Assembly: GCA_003151275.1 (NCBI GenBank) | Contig: PLXC01000073.1 | Coordinates: 1-26,722 of the forward strand | Origin: Candidatus Melainabacteria bacterium | Lineage (GTDB): Bacteria > Cyanobacteriota > Vampirovibrionia > Obscuribacterales > Obscuribacteraceae | Length of the DNA: 26,722 nucleotides | Reading direction: 5' to 3' | Shown: one piece after another, positions 8,879-15,595 of the stretch | How positions within the stretch are numbered: the first letter of the stretch is position 1 | How the letters are laid out: every line of letters begins with the position of its first letter | Position numbers and translations under genes: made by a program | The notes under the pieces: model-generated | Told to the model about the DNA's origin: nothing | What the model saw: the letters and a program-made list of their open reading frames with translations, nothing else | The model's database searches: none

Positions 8879-9400
8879 ATGAAATTGATTTCCAGCCGAG
8901 CCCAAAGAGGAAGCCTACTTGCAAGGCAATCAATCTTGCTGATTCTGGCGATGTCTGGATCATGCCCAAATCTGATCACTTTAAACGCCGAAGCGGCGCC
9001 AGCAAAAGGTCGAGCCGCAGTCACATCTGCTGAAGTAAATGGAACATTCATTCATTCATTTGGAAGACGTGGCGGCGGACTATGCAATACCATTGAGATT
9101 CAGGCCACGGGGCACAACAAACTCGATGTCTCTTTTGACTTGTATTATCCCCAGTTTAACGCGAGTGGACAGCTCTGCCCGAATATGGGCGGCCTCAGCG
9201 GTCAAGCAGTTATTGTCGGTGATACCGCCGTCTACAATAACAATGAATATGGACCCTGTAAGATCACGATCAAATTTGTTAGCCCTGGTCTAATCAACGT
9301 AACGCAGTCGGAAAGTAGCGATTGCGGGTTCGGGCATAATGTTACTGCGGATGGCACTTACCACAAGTTAGAACCGACTCGCAAAAAGAACAAGCGATAG
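8879..9400 (+). CDS. Exported hypothetical protein
   Basis: I do not recognise the family. The 173-residue product has a long N-terminal export signal (basic start, hydrophobic SILLILAMSG, likely cleavage near NAEA-APAKG). The mature part is probably beta-rich, with cysteines in LCNT, LCPN, GPCK and DCGFG that could form two disulfides outside the cytoplasm. The C-terminus is strongly basic (RKKNKR). AGAGGA stands just upstream of the ATG. It follows hutH by 85 nt and ends 9 nt before the convergent acetyltransferase gene. Confidence 0.7.
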   Translation: MKLISSRAQRGSLLARQSILLILAMSGSCPNLITLNAEAAPAKGRAAVTSAEVNGTFIHSFGRRGGGLCNTIEIQATGHNKLDVSFDLYYPQFNASGQLCPNMGGLSGQAVIVGDTAVYNNNEYGPCKITIKFVSPGLINVTQSESSDCGFGHNVTADGTYHKLEPTRKKNKR

Positions 9401-9409
9401 GTGTCGCTC

Positions 9410-9877
9410 TTACCTGAATTTCAAAACAAATTCTTCGACTGACTCGCCGAGTTCATTGGGGATACTCAAGTCTTCACCGGACATCTCAAAACCGCATTTT
9501 TGCAGGACCTTTAGCGAACCGACATTGCGCTTAGCCACATGAGCGAATAGCGGTCGTTCGGTAACCTTGAGCAAAAACAATGACAGCGCCTTGGTTGCAA
9601 TACCCTGTCCCCAGTACTTCTTATCAATCCAATAACCGATTTCGCGTACACCGAATTGCTCGAAGCAGACGATGTTACCGACTACGTGTACGTCGATCAG
9701 TATGGTCTGTTTGATGATCTCGTCGTTATTTAGAATCTTTGTCCAGTGCGCGGTGAAATCCTCCTTCCCTTTCGGAGTAAAGGCGGCCATGTATTGCGCG
9801 TCCGGCTCGAGTTGATGTTCAAAGAACATTGGCAAGTCTTCTACAGTGACATCGCGAAGCAAAACATTTGGCGTCAT
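9410..9877 (-). CDS. GNAT-family N-acetyltransferase (RimJ/RimL-like)
   Basis: The product (155 residues) shows the GNAT order of motifs. An N-terminal LLRDVTVEDLPMFFEHQ is typical of the RimJ/RimL group. REIGYWIDKKYWGQGIATKAL holds the acetyl-CoA pyrophosphate loop (GQGIAT). HVAKRNVGSLKVLQKCGFEMSG matches the helix and strand that close the fold (NxxSxxxLxKxGF). It would transfer an acetyl group from acetyl-CoA to an amine; the substrate cannot be told. The start may instead be a GTG at 9889. Neither has a clear ribosome binding site. Confidence 0.88.
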   Translation of the reverse strand: MTPNVLLRDVTVEDLPMFFEHQLEPDAQYMAAFTPKGKEDFTAHWTKILNNDEIIKQTILIDVHVVGNIVCFEQFGVREIGYWIDKKYWGQGIATKALSLFLLKVTERPLFAHVAKRNVGSLKVLQKCGFEMSGEDLSIPNELGESVEEFVLKFR

Positions 9878-9961
9878 TACTTTGACCACTCAATCGATTT
9901 CAGGGACGTACGGATGCTCTCGGCGCATGGTTTTATTTCGTTCATTACATCTGCGTCAAAG

Positions 9962-9987
9962 CGAATTATTTGGCACCAAATAATTCG
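9962..9987. promoter_or_regulatory. Perfect 12-bp inverted repeat
   Basis: CGAATTATTTGG (9962-9973) and CCAAATAATTCG (9976-9987) are perfect reverse complements separated by CA. The repeat overlaps the last codons and the stop of the small minus-strand ORF at 9966-10127. No T-tract follows on either strand. It is therefore either an operator for a dimeric regulator or an RNA hairpin that protects or ends the small transcript. Confidence 0.55.
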
Positions 9988-10127
9988 AGATTAAGCGCCA
10001 CATGCTCCTTTCTTTCAATGTCAACGCTCTTGTTTTGAGCAATGCAGGATGGTTGAGCAAATGAGAATGCCAATGCGGATACTAGCACCGTCCAATCAAA
10101 ACGCTTTCTCATTTTCATGTGTGTCAC
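9966..10127 (-). CDS. Small exported peptide, 53 residues
   Basis: This frame is too short for usual gene calls but looks real. From the GTG at 10127 it has GAGGGG 7 nt upstream and reads a basic start (MKMRKRFDW), a hydrophobic core (TVLVSALAFSFA) and a probable cleavage site after SCIA. That leaves a mature peptide of only about 22 residues (QNKSVDIERKEHVALNLELF plus GAK). In-frame ATGs at 10133 and 10118 are alternatives with worse spacing. It precedes the acetyltransferase gene on the same strand by 88 nt. Function unknown. Confidence 0.5.
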   Translation of the reverse strand: MTHMKMRKRFDWTVLVSALAFSFAQPSCIAQNKSVDIERKEHVALNLELFGAK

Positions 10128-10247
10128 GGTCATTCCCCTCAAGTAATACTATCTCGTCGGCATATTTTCCAGCCGTGCCTGATGTTGTATCTTAGGAATA
10201 GTATCCGAAAGCAGATCCCCGTCTGAACAACTGAAGGATCCGTACCA

Positions 10248-10279
10248 GCAGAGTCAGATCCTAATCGCGCTGACTCTGC
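10248..10279 (+). promoter_or_regulatory. Perfect 10-bp hairpin upstream of the two-component operon
   Basis: GCAGAGTCAG (10248-10257) pairs perfectly with CTGACTCTGC (10270-10279) over a 12-nt loop. It lies 55 nt before the start of the 218-residue gene. It is followed by an A-rich stretch, not T, so it is not an intrinsic terminator on this strand. It could be an operator or a leader structure. The rest of 10128-10333 holds nothing else I can support. Confidence 0.4.
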
Positions 10280-10333
10280 AAGAAAAAGCGTGGAAAAGTA
10301 AATGCTAATAGCTAAGTGTGATTTGATAGCACG

Positions 10334-10990
10334 ATGACTTTAGAATTTCGATGCCATGGAACTATGGAACAGACAAAAGTGACGGCTGCATATCAGAAGT
10401 TGCTTCCAGTCTGGCGTGCAGTTGATTTGGGCGAAGTCGAGAGATTGGAGACTGCACGGATGCAGCGCTCCAAAGAAATAACCAGCGAAGTCGACTTTCT
10501 AAAAATACTCGGGTACTGGCCCGCGACAAATCGGCACGGTATGGATGGTCACCCCTTCGAATTCCCAAATTGCGTTGTTCAATTGAAAACAATGTCTCCA
10601 TTGTTTAGAGCAGTTGAAGATTTAGTAATCGAAAATCTAACATCGGCTGTTATTGTCTACTGGGCAACTAGAAGTGCCGCAGCACTGCTTCCTAATGGTG
10701 CAACTTTTCCCAGGCTTTTGAAACAAACCTCGTGCGTATCCGTATTTTCAGAGGACGACGATGCCATGACAGCGGAGTGGTGCTTTCTCGTCGAAAGATG
10801 TTTTGGGGAGGTATATTGTGCATGTTTCCACAAGGTGGCATATAAATTCGCACAACAGCCGCTCCCCTTACACGGGCGACGACAGTTGTTGAAAGGACAT
10901 TGCAGATTTGTTGAATTTTCGTTGAAACGCACCTCTGTATGCTTGGCTGAGGTCCCGATCTTAGACATCAATGCCATAATGGCAAAATGA
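10334..10990 (+). CDS. Unknown protein, first gene of two-component operon
   Basis: I do not recognise this 218-residue protein. It has no signal peptide and only short hydrophobic stretches (LTSAVIVYWATRSAAALL), and an unusual number of cysteines in its second half (TSCVSV, EWCFLVERCFG, VYCACFH, GHCRF, SVCLAE). The stop codon overlaps the kinase start (ATGA at 10987-10990), so the two are translationally coupled. That makes it a candidate signal-input or accessory partner of the sensor kinase. An ATG at 10364 is an alternative start; neither has a clear ribosome binding site. Its 3' end contains the GTTGAA 11-bp repeat array, and a similar decayed sequence stands near 14166-14258. Confidence 0.65.
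   Translation: MTLEFRCHGTMEQTKVTAAYQKLLPVWRAVDLGEVERLETARMQRSKEITSEVDFLKILGYWPATNRHGMDGHPFEFPNCVVQLKTMSPLFRAVEDLVIENLTSAVIVYWATRSAAALLPNGATFPRLLKQTSCVSVFSEDDDAMTAEWCFLVERCFGEVYCACFHKVAYKFAQQPLPLHGRRQLLKGHCRFVEFSLKRTSVCLAEVPILDINAIMAK
10888..10931. promoter_or_regulatory. Four 11-bp direct-repeat units (GTTGAA core), copy 1
   Basis: GTTGAA occurs at 10888, 10910 and 10921 with a degenerate ATTGCA at 10899, giving four units exactly 11 bp apart. This period is the hallmark of OmpR/PhoB-family regulator sites. The array lies inside the end of the 218-residue gene and 56 bp before the kinase start. A TATGCT stands 6 nt downstream at 10938. It is about 75% identical over 44 bp to the array at 14213-14256. 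Because it is also coding sequence, the site function is inference. Confidence 0.35.
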
Positions 10991-12516
10991 ACCTGCCAAA
11001 ACCCAAGCTGAAATTGATTCATAGCGGACTGATTCTCGTGTCAGTACCGTTGGTCTTCGGTTTGATAATGACGATGGGACTTAATTCGGCGCTGCAACAG
11101 TCACTACAAATGCGCAAAAGTATAGAGAGGAGCGCGATTGCCTCATCCTCAATCAACAAACTAGTCAGCGATTGCATTGAGTATAGAAGTGACTTGATCA
11201 AGATCTACTATTTGAAGAACCAACACCTGAGAAGCCACTTGGATCTGGGAGCAATTCAAGTGCGCAGTGATTTTAAAAGCCTGACGGAACTGATCGGAAA
11301 GAACGCGCAATACGAGCAACAGCTCAAAGATATTGTGCCAGCAGCGAAGAATACACTTGCATTAATAGACAGATCCCAACAAACAATAATTGATCGTCCG
11401 GATGCGAAAACAGCGGCAATGAATGATTCTGAATCAGCGCTGCAAACAGATCTTGAAATTTCTATTGAAAATCTGAGGACGCTTGCAGAGAACCACGCGC
11501 AATTGTTGCCCCTTGATTCAGAGACGGCGAAGCAACACGATCGCTCCGTTCAACAATTCCTCGCTTGGCTCCTTGCGGCCAACATTGTCGTTTGCCCATT
11601 GTTAGTTCTGTATTTCAGTCAAAATGTCGTGCGTCGATTGTCAGTGCTGGTGGCTAACTCTGAACGATTGGCGCAACAGAAAGAACTCTTGCAGCCGATC
11701 GAAGGAGATGACGAGATTGCGCATCTCGATACTGTGTTTCGCAGCATGGCAAAAACAATCACTGCGGCGAGGGCAGAAAGAGAAAAGATCGAGCAGCTAA
11801 AAAAAGATTTCGTTGCCATGATTAGTCATGATTTGAGGACGCCGTTAAGTGCCGTCCAAGGAACGCTGACACTTATAGCTGATGGAGTCTATGGAATCAT
11901 CTCCGAGTCTGGCGTGAACAAAGCCAAAGTGGCGGAGGAAAGCATTGAACGCCTTAGCAATTTGGCGAATGAATTGCTGGATATTGAAAGGTTGGAATCG
12001 AAGAAACTTCCGCTAGATTTGAAACCAACCCGACTGCAATCAGCAATTCAACGATCATCGGAGAGCATTCAAGGGTTCGCTTTATATAAGAAGATCGTGA
12101 TTCAATGCACAGAAACAGATTTAGTCGTGATGGCGGACGAGGAAAGACTTATCCAAGTTATCGTCAACCTGCTTTCCAATGCCATAAAATTTTCTTCGGA
12201 TGGCAGCACAGTTAGCATTGCCACGTCAGTGACAGAGAGCGGACAAGTCGAAGTCAGAGTTACGGATCAGGGCCGCGGCATAGCACCGAATATGCGCGAA
12301 AAAATCTTTGATCGCTTTCGACAAGTTGAAAAAGCCGACGCTGACAATGAACGAGGTATTGGTCTGGGACTGGCTATTTGCAAAGCAATTGTCACCAGTC
12401 ACGACGGAGAAATCGGAGTAGATTCCATTGAAGGGAACGGTTGTTGCTTTTGGTTCAAACTGCCACCAGTCTCACAGAACTCAGTTTTGAAATTAGCGCA
12501 CCAAGAGGTGCGGTGA
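10987..12516 (+). CDS. Membrane sensor histidine kinase (HAMP, HisKA, HATPase_c)
   Basis: The 509-residue product has a first TM at about 14-32, a helical sensor region of about 155 residues outside the membrane, and a second TM at about 191-210. A HAMP linker follows (VVRRLSVLVANSERLAQQ...FRSMAKTI). The dimerisation domain carries the phosphoacceptor His281 in FVAMISHDLRTPLSAV. The ATPase domain shows the N box (NLLSNAIKFS), G1 (VTDQGRGIAP), the F box (IFDRFRQVEKAD) and G2 (GIGLGLAICKAIV). It autophosphorylates and passes phosphate to the regulator encoded next. Its start overlaps the upstream stop and its TGA stop overlaps the regulator ATG. The signal it senses is unknown. Confidence 0.95.
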   Translation: MNLPKPKLKLIHSGLILVSVPLVFGLIMTMGLNSALQQSLQMRKSIERSAIASSSINKLVSDCIEYRSDLIKIYYLKNQHLRSHLDLGAIQVRSDFKSLTELIGKNAQYEQQLKDIVPAAKNTLALIDRSQQTIIDRPDAKTAAMNDSESALQTDLEISIENLRTLAENHAQLLPLDSETAKQHDRSVQQFLAWLLAANIVVCPLLVLYFSQNVVRRLSVLVANSERLAQQKELLQPIEGDDEIAHLDTVFRSMAKTITAARAEREKIEQLKKDFVAMISHDLRTPLSAVQGTLTLIADGVYGIISESGVNKAKVAEESIERLSNLANELLDIERLESKKLPLDLKPTRLQSAIQRSSESIQGFALYKKIVIQCTETDLVVMADEERLIQVIVNLLSNAIKFSSDGSTVSIATSVTESGQVEVRVTDQGRGIAPNMREKIFDRFRQVEKADADNERGIGLGLAICKAIVTSHDGEIGVDSIEGNGCCFWFKLPPVSQNSVLKLAHQEVR

Positions 12517-13244
12517 TGGCTAAGGTTCTCGTGGTTGAAGATCACGCAGAATTGTCGGAGCTCATACGCGATGCGCTTAGCGCTAATGAATGTCTCGTTG
12601 ACTGCGTCGCAACCGGGCCGGACGCTCTCAACCAACTGCGCTTGTATCAATATGACTTGATCATTCTTGATCTGAATTTACCGGGATTGAGTGGCATTGA
12701 TGTGTGCAGAACATTTCGGCAGCACGGCGGAGACACTCCGATCTTGATGTTGACCGGCAATAGAACAATCGATGACAAGGAAATCGGCTTCGAAGCAGGC
12801 GCAGACGACTACCTGACGAAGCCCTTTCATTTCAGAGAACTAGTATTGCGAGTTAAGGCTATGCTCAAGCGGGGCACAGGTCAATCTTCTCAAAACAATG
12901 TGCTAACTCATGACGAAATTTCACTCTATCTCAAAGAACATCGGGTCACTAGCAATGGTGTCGAGGTGTCTCTGCTGCCAAAAGAATTTGCTCTTCTCGA
13001 ATTCTTTCTTCGACACCCAGGGCAGGTCTTCAGTGCGGAGGCATTGATACAAAGAGTCTGGTCGTCGACGTCAGATTCGTCTCCCGAAACGATCCGATCT
13101 TACATTACACGACTGCGCAGCAAGTTGGGTTCATCCAACGAGGATCCGATCATTGTCACCGTTCATGGTGTTGGCTACAAATTGAAGAGTGGGACTAACG
13201 GCGATGAGCATGTTCTCGAGCAGCATCAGGATCAACGCCGATAA
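12516..13244 (+). CDS. OmpR/PhoB-family response regulator
   Basis: The 242-residue protein has a receiver domain with the acidic pair Glu8-Asp9, phosphoacceptor Asp52 in LIILDLNLPG, Thr80 and Lys102 (DYLTKPFHF). A winged-helix DNA-binding domain follows (LLPKEFALLEFFLRHPGQVF, then SYITRLRSKLG and VHGVGYKLK). It is the cognate partner of the overlapping kinase. The start at 12516 has AGAGGTG upstream. After the usual GYKL end there is an extra polar tail of about 16 residues, encoded in the 50 bp that overlap the convergent tadC-like gene. A repeat array of the type bound by this family is present at 14213-14256 and 10888-10931. Confidence 0.96.
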   Translation: MAKVLVVEDHAELSELIRDALSANECLVDCVATGPDALNQLRLYQYDLIILDLNLPGLSGIDVCRTFRQHGGDTPILMLTGNRTIDDKEIGFEAGADDYLTKPFHFRELVLRVKAMLKRGTGQSSQNNVLTHDEISLYLKEHRVTSNGVEVSLLPKEFALLEFFLRHPGQVFSAEALIQRVWSSTSDSSPETIRSYITRLRSKLGSSNEDPIIVTVHGVGYKLKSGTNGDEHVLEQHQDQRR

Positions 13245-14151
13245 TCGGCTGCATAGCGTCAACAATAGTCACTATGGCCGGACCAAGCATTGGCGCCAGA
13301 ATTAATGGCATTACGAACAGCATGATCACAGGCACCATTTTCACCGGAACTTTGGCAGCCTCTTCTTCCTTCTTTCTTTTCAGCCTGTCTCGGATCGCAG
13401 CAGCCTGCTGTTTAAGCGGAAAAGATATGTCCGCACCCTTCTGCTCTGCAGCTACAAGCGCACCGGCGAGACTTGTCAATTCATCGACGCCGCACCGATC
13501 CGCCATATTTGCCAATGCGCTCCCCGCAGATTTCGCAAATACCTTTACCTCCTGAATCAGCTGTTGCAGTTCCGCACTCAAAACAGGACACGTGTCAGAT
13601 GTTTCCCTGCTAACTTTATCCATAGCAGCCAGAAGACCAACGCCAGCCTGAGCGCACACAATCAGCAAATCGATAAGAACCGGAAGTTCACGCAAAATCT
13701 GATGCTGACGTTTCCTGGCTCTACCAGCAAGGAAAAAATTTGGCAGCAGCCACGCCATCAGTGTTGCCGGAGCGGAAAGCAGTAAACCGGTTGAGCTGCC
13801 CAATGCGGCGATAAGGGAAAGAAGCAAGCATGCACTCGCCACCAACAAACGGATGCCGATGTATATCGCCAGATGTGCCTCGCTTCGGTAATTTGCAAAG
13901 GCCAGAAGTTCTTGAGTTCTTTTATCGACAATGCCAGGTAATACGCGAAGCGCAAACTCACCAACAATTTTGCACAGAAAAAGAATATCGGAGTTTTGGG
14001 GTTGTATGGCGGTAAGCTCAGCTTTCGCCTTTCGGGGCCGAGTTCGTACAGCGTAGCTCTCAACGTATTGGGTGAAATAGGGCTGTGCGAGGAACAAGGC
14101 GGCGCCCAGAACAGTAATAAATACAAGAAGATTCATGCCAAGCATCCACAT
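13195..14151 (-). CDS. TadC-like type II secretion system F-family membrane protein
   Basis: The 318-residue protein resembles TadC/GspF-type inner-membrane platform proteins. It has an N-terminal TM, paired central TMs (LVASACLLLSLIAALG, LLLSAPATLMAWLLPNFFL), then ELPVLIDLLIVCAQAGVGLLAA and the T2SF-domain helices. A region with LAGALVAAEQKGADISFPLKQQA follows, and it ends with a hydrophobic pair (VPVIMLFVMPLILAPML). Such proteins anchor the assembly ATPase of Tad pili. The other tad genes are not adjacent. The start at 14151 has GAGGGA 9 nt upstream. It overlaps the response regulator by 50 bp tail to tail, with a candidate regulator-dependent promoter just upstream. Confidence 0.85.
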   Translation of the reverse strand: MWMLGMNLLVFITVLGAALFLAQPYFTQYVESYAVRTRPRKAKAELTAIQPQNSDILFLCKIVGEFALRVLPGIVDKRTQELLAFANYRSEAHLAIYIGIRLLVASACLLLSLIAALGSSTGLLLSAPATLMAWLLPNFFLAGRARKRQHQILRELPVLIDLLIVCAQAGVGLLAAMDKVSRETSDTCPVLSAELQQLIQEVKVFAKSAGSALANMADRCGVDELTSLAGALVAAEQKGADISFPLKQQAAAIRDRLKRKKEEEAAKVPVKMVPVIMLFVMPLILAPMLGPAIVTIVDAMQPIIGVDPDAAREHAHRR

Positions 14152-14196
14152 AGTTTTTGTCCCTCAGATTCGAATCAGGCTCTGGACCTTTTCTGC

Positions 14197-14202
14197 ATCA
14201 TA
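14197..14202 (-). promoter_or_regulatory. Candidate -10 of the tadC-like gene
   Basis: On the minus strand TATGAT stands exactly 10 nt downstream of the last 11-bp repeat unit, 45 nt before the tadC-like start. Promoters activated by PhoB-type regulators place their box where the -35 would be, about 10 nt from the -10. This spacing is what supports the call. Confidence 0.45.
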
Positions 14203-14212
14203 AGAAAACAAT

Positions 14213-14256
14213 GTTGTAGGGATCGTTCAAATTTGTTGAAGTTTCGTTGAAGCGTT
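14213..14256. promoter_or_regulatory. Four 11-bp direct-repeat units (GTTGAA core), copy 2
   Basis: Units begin at 14213 (GTTGTA), 14224 (CGTTCA), 14235 (GTTGAA) and 14246 (GTTGAA), all 11 bp apart. On the minus strand they read as TTCAAC-N5 repeats, similar in design to Pho boxes, and lead into the -10 of the tadC-like gene. The operon for an OmpR-family regulator ends just beyond tadC, so that regulator is the obvious candidate to bind. No binding has been shown. Confidence 0.45.
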
Positions 14257-14319
14257 GATGTATCGTGGTCGTGTGGAGAACTCTGAAGAATTTGATTGCG
14301 ATGTTGTTGTTGTTCAAAT

Positions 14320-14459
14320 AGGAAGAATCAAATTGATTAGCTTTTTGTCTGCATAGGAAGAAAATAAATGGATGCGCTTTTGTTCGTACAGGAAATACTG
14401 ACTGAATAGTCTTCTGCTACGTGTAGGAAATAATTGAATGGATGTGCTCTTTGTTTGTC
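14320..14459 (+). repeat. Four imperfect 35-nt tandem repeats spanning the phosphatase start
   Basis: AGGAA recurs at 14320, 14355, 14390 and 14425, exactly 35 nt apart. Units 2 and 4 also share ATGGATG at the same offset (14368 and 14438) and are about two-thirds identical over the unit. Unit 4 contains the ribosome binding site and first seven codons of the phosphatase gene. Unit 2 is a second, out-of-frame start that ends after 13 codons. Confidence 0.6.
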
Positions 14460-14872
14460 TTGGTAATATTTGCCGGTCGCCGATGGCGGAAGGCATTTTA
14501 AAGCGAATGTATAAACAGCGGTCCATAGCCGGCAATGTTGAATCAATGGGTTTGATGAACTGGAACGAAAACAAATCCGCTGACTCACGAGCGATCGCAA
14601 TTGCTCGCGAGAACGGATTGGACATAACCGGACATCGCGCTCGCCAGATTCGCCTAGAAGATTTCGACCGATTTGATATCATCCTCGCAATGGATGGACA
14701 GAACATCAAAGTGTTGGAGAAACTAGCACCACCTGAAAGCAAACATAAAATCAGGCTATTGCACACCAATGGTGAAGTCCGCGATCCTTACCAGGGCAAC
14801 GAATCAGATTTTCGAAGTGCATTTAAGTTGATGAATAAGTGCATCGAAGACCTACTTAAGTCGCAATTGTGA
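14438..14872 (+). CDS. Low-molecular-weight protein-tyrosine phosphatase
   Basis: The 144-residue protein begins with the LMW-PTP P-loop CLGNICRSP, with nucleophile Cys7 and Arg13, and has the general-acid Asp116 in VRDPYQG. Length and order match the family, which removes phosphate from tyrosine residues in the cytoplasm and often pairs with bacterial tyrosine kinases in polysaccharide export. No kinase or polysaccharide genes are next to it. The start at 14438 follows AGGAA with 8 nt spacing, inside a tandem repeat. A terminator-like hairpin lies about 73 nt after the stop. Confidence 0.93.
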   Translation: MDVLFVCLGNICRSPMAEGILKRMYKQRSIAGNVESMGLMNWNENKSADSRAIAIARENGLDITGHRARQIRLEDFDRFDIILAMDGQNIKVLEKLAPPESKHKIRLLHTNGEVRDPYQGNESDFRSAFKLMNKCIEDLLKSQL

Positions 14873-15338
14873 GCGTTGGATTCCGCGCTCAATACGTCGA
14901 CAACACGTCTGCCAGTAGCTGACTGCCTATGTCACCACTTATTTATGGGGTGGAGGCACTATCCCAGCTTTTTTTCCTAAATGTCTTCATGAACAAATAT
15001 TACATCAGGGTTTCGGGACTTTTTGATTTTCAAAAGCATTGCCAGGTATGCGTTTCCAGCCCTGAACTTATTGCGATTTTTGCTTAACACAAAATGGGGT
15101 TTTCAAAAGAAAATATAGAAGCCTCTCTTGAGACTGCGACATTTGTGCGTACTTGGCGCACCAAATCTTCTTCCGGGCGTCCCTCAAAAACGCTTCCAAG
15201 ATGGGAAAAGTTTCGCTTTTAGCAGCCAAGAAGATCTGGCTACATAAGCCAATTGCGACAAACCGCAGCGATAGTCAGTGATTTTGCACAATTTCGTGGA
15301 GCGTCGAGTGTCAAGGTGCAATCCCTTCGTGAGGATGA
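14873..15338. other. Intergenic region after the phosphatase gene
   Basis: Apart from the terminator-like hairpin at 14945-14974, I see one more hairpin at about 15138-15167 (ATTTG-TGCG against CGCACCAAAT, one bulge, loop TACTTGG). No open frame here has a signal or motif worth calling, and no tRNA or known riboswitch was recognised. Confidence 0.4.
14945..14974 (+). terminator. Probable terminator of the phosphatase gene
   Basis: TGGG (14945-14948) pairs with CCCA (14962-14965). GTG (14949-14951) pairs with CAC (14956-14958) inside it, leaving a three-base bulge. A run of seven T begins at 14968. The stem is short and interrupted, so confidence is moderate. Confidence 0.45.
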
Positions 15339-15371
15339 AAAATCCGAGCTCTTACAAAGAACTCGGATTTT
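15338..15371 (-). terminator. Strong terminator of the aminotransferase operon
   Basis: The arms at 15339-15348 and 15362-15371 (core AATCCGAG/CTCGGATT) pair perfectly. Inside them, TCTT/AAGA adds four more pairs around an ACA loop. On the minus strand the stem runs into five T. It lies 19 nt after the small ORF that follows the aminotransferase gene. The symmetry could let it work in both directions. Confidence 0.85.
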
Positions 15372-15389
15372 GTGTTGTTGCCGTAAGGC

Positions 15390-15584
15390 TTAAACGGGCT
15401 TCAATACTGGAAGTTTGCGCACATTCGAGAAACGCTCCGTGGCTTTCGCCAAGGGAGACTTCCTGGTTTCTCTTTCGAGTTCAAGGAAGCGTCTCATTTG
15501 AGCCATGGCTTGCTCCGTGTCACCGGATTCGGTACTACGGCGGATTTGAATGTTCAGAAAGCTCGAAGTTTCAGTATTGAACAT
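15390..15584 (-). CDS. Small hypothetical protein, 64 residues
   Basis: This frame follows the aminotransferase gene by 11 nt and precedes the operon terminator. A good ribosome binding site (AAGGAAAGAG) overlaps the aminotransferase stop codon, so it is probably translated by coupling. The product is polar, helix-prone (EQAMAQMRRFLELERETRKS) and basic at the C-terminus. I recognise no family, and there is no signal peptide or membrane segment. Confidence 0.6.
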   Translation of the reverse strand: MFNTETSSFLNIQIRRSTESGDTEQAMAQMRRFLELERETRKSPLAKATERFSNVRKLPVLKPV

Positions 15585-15595
15585 AGTCTCTTTCC

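Larger units (their letters stand above)
14166..14258 (+). pseudogene. Possible remnant related to the 3' end of the 218-residue gene
   Basis: Read in frame up to the TGA at 14256-14258, this stretch gives FLHHKKTML, a stop, then GSFKFVEVSLKR. The 218-residue protein has PLHGRRQLLKGHCRFVEFSLKR at the corresponding place. Several matches are conservative Lys/Arg swaps, and FVE-SLKR is shared. The internal TAG at 14217 and absence of the rest of the gene suggest a decayed fragment. The same bases can instead be read as a regulator-binding array, so this call is tentative. Confidence 0.25.
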
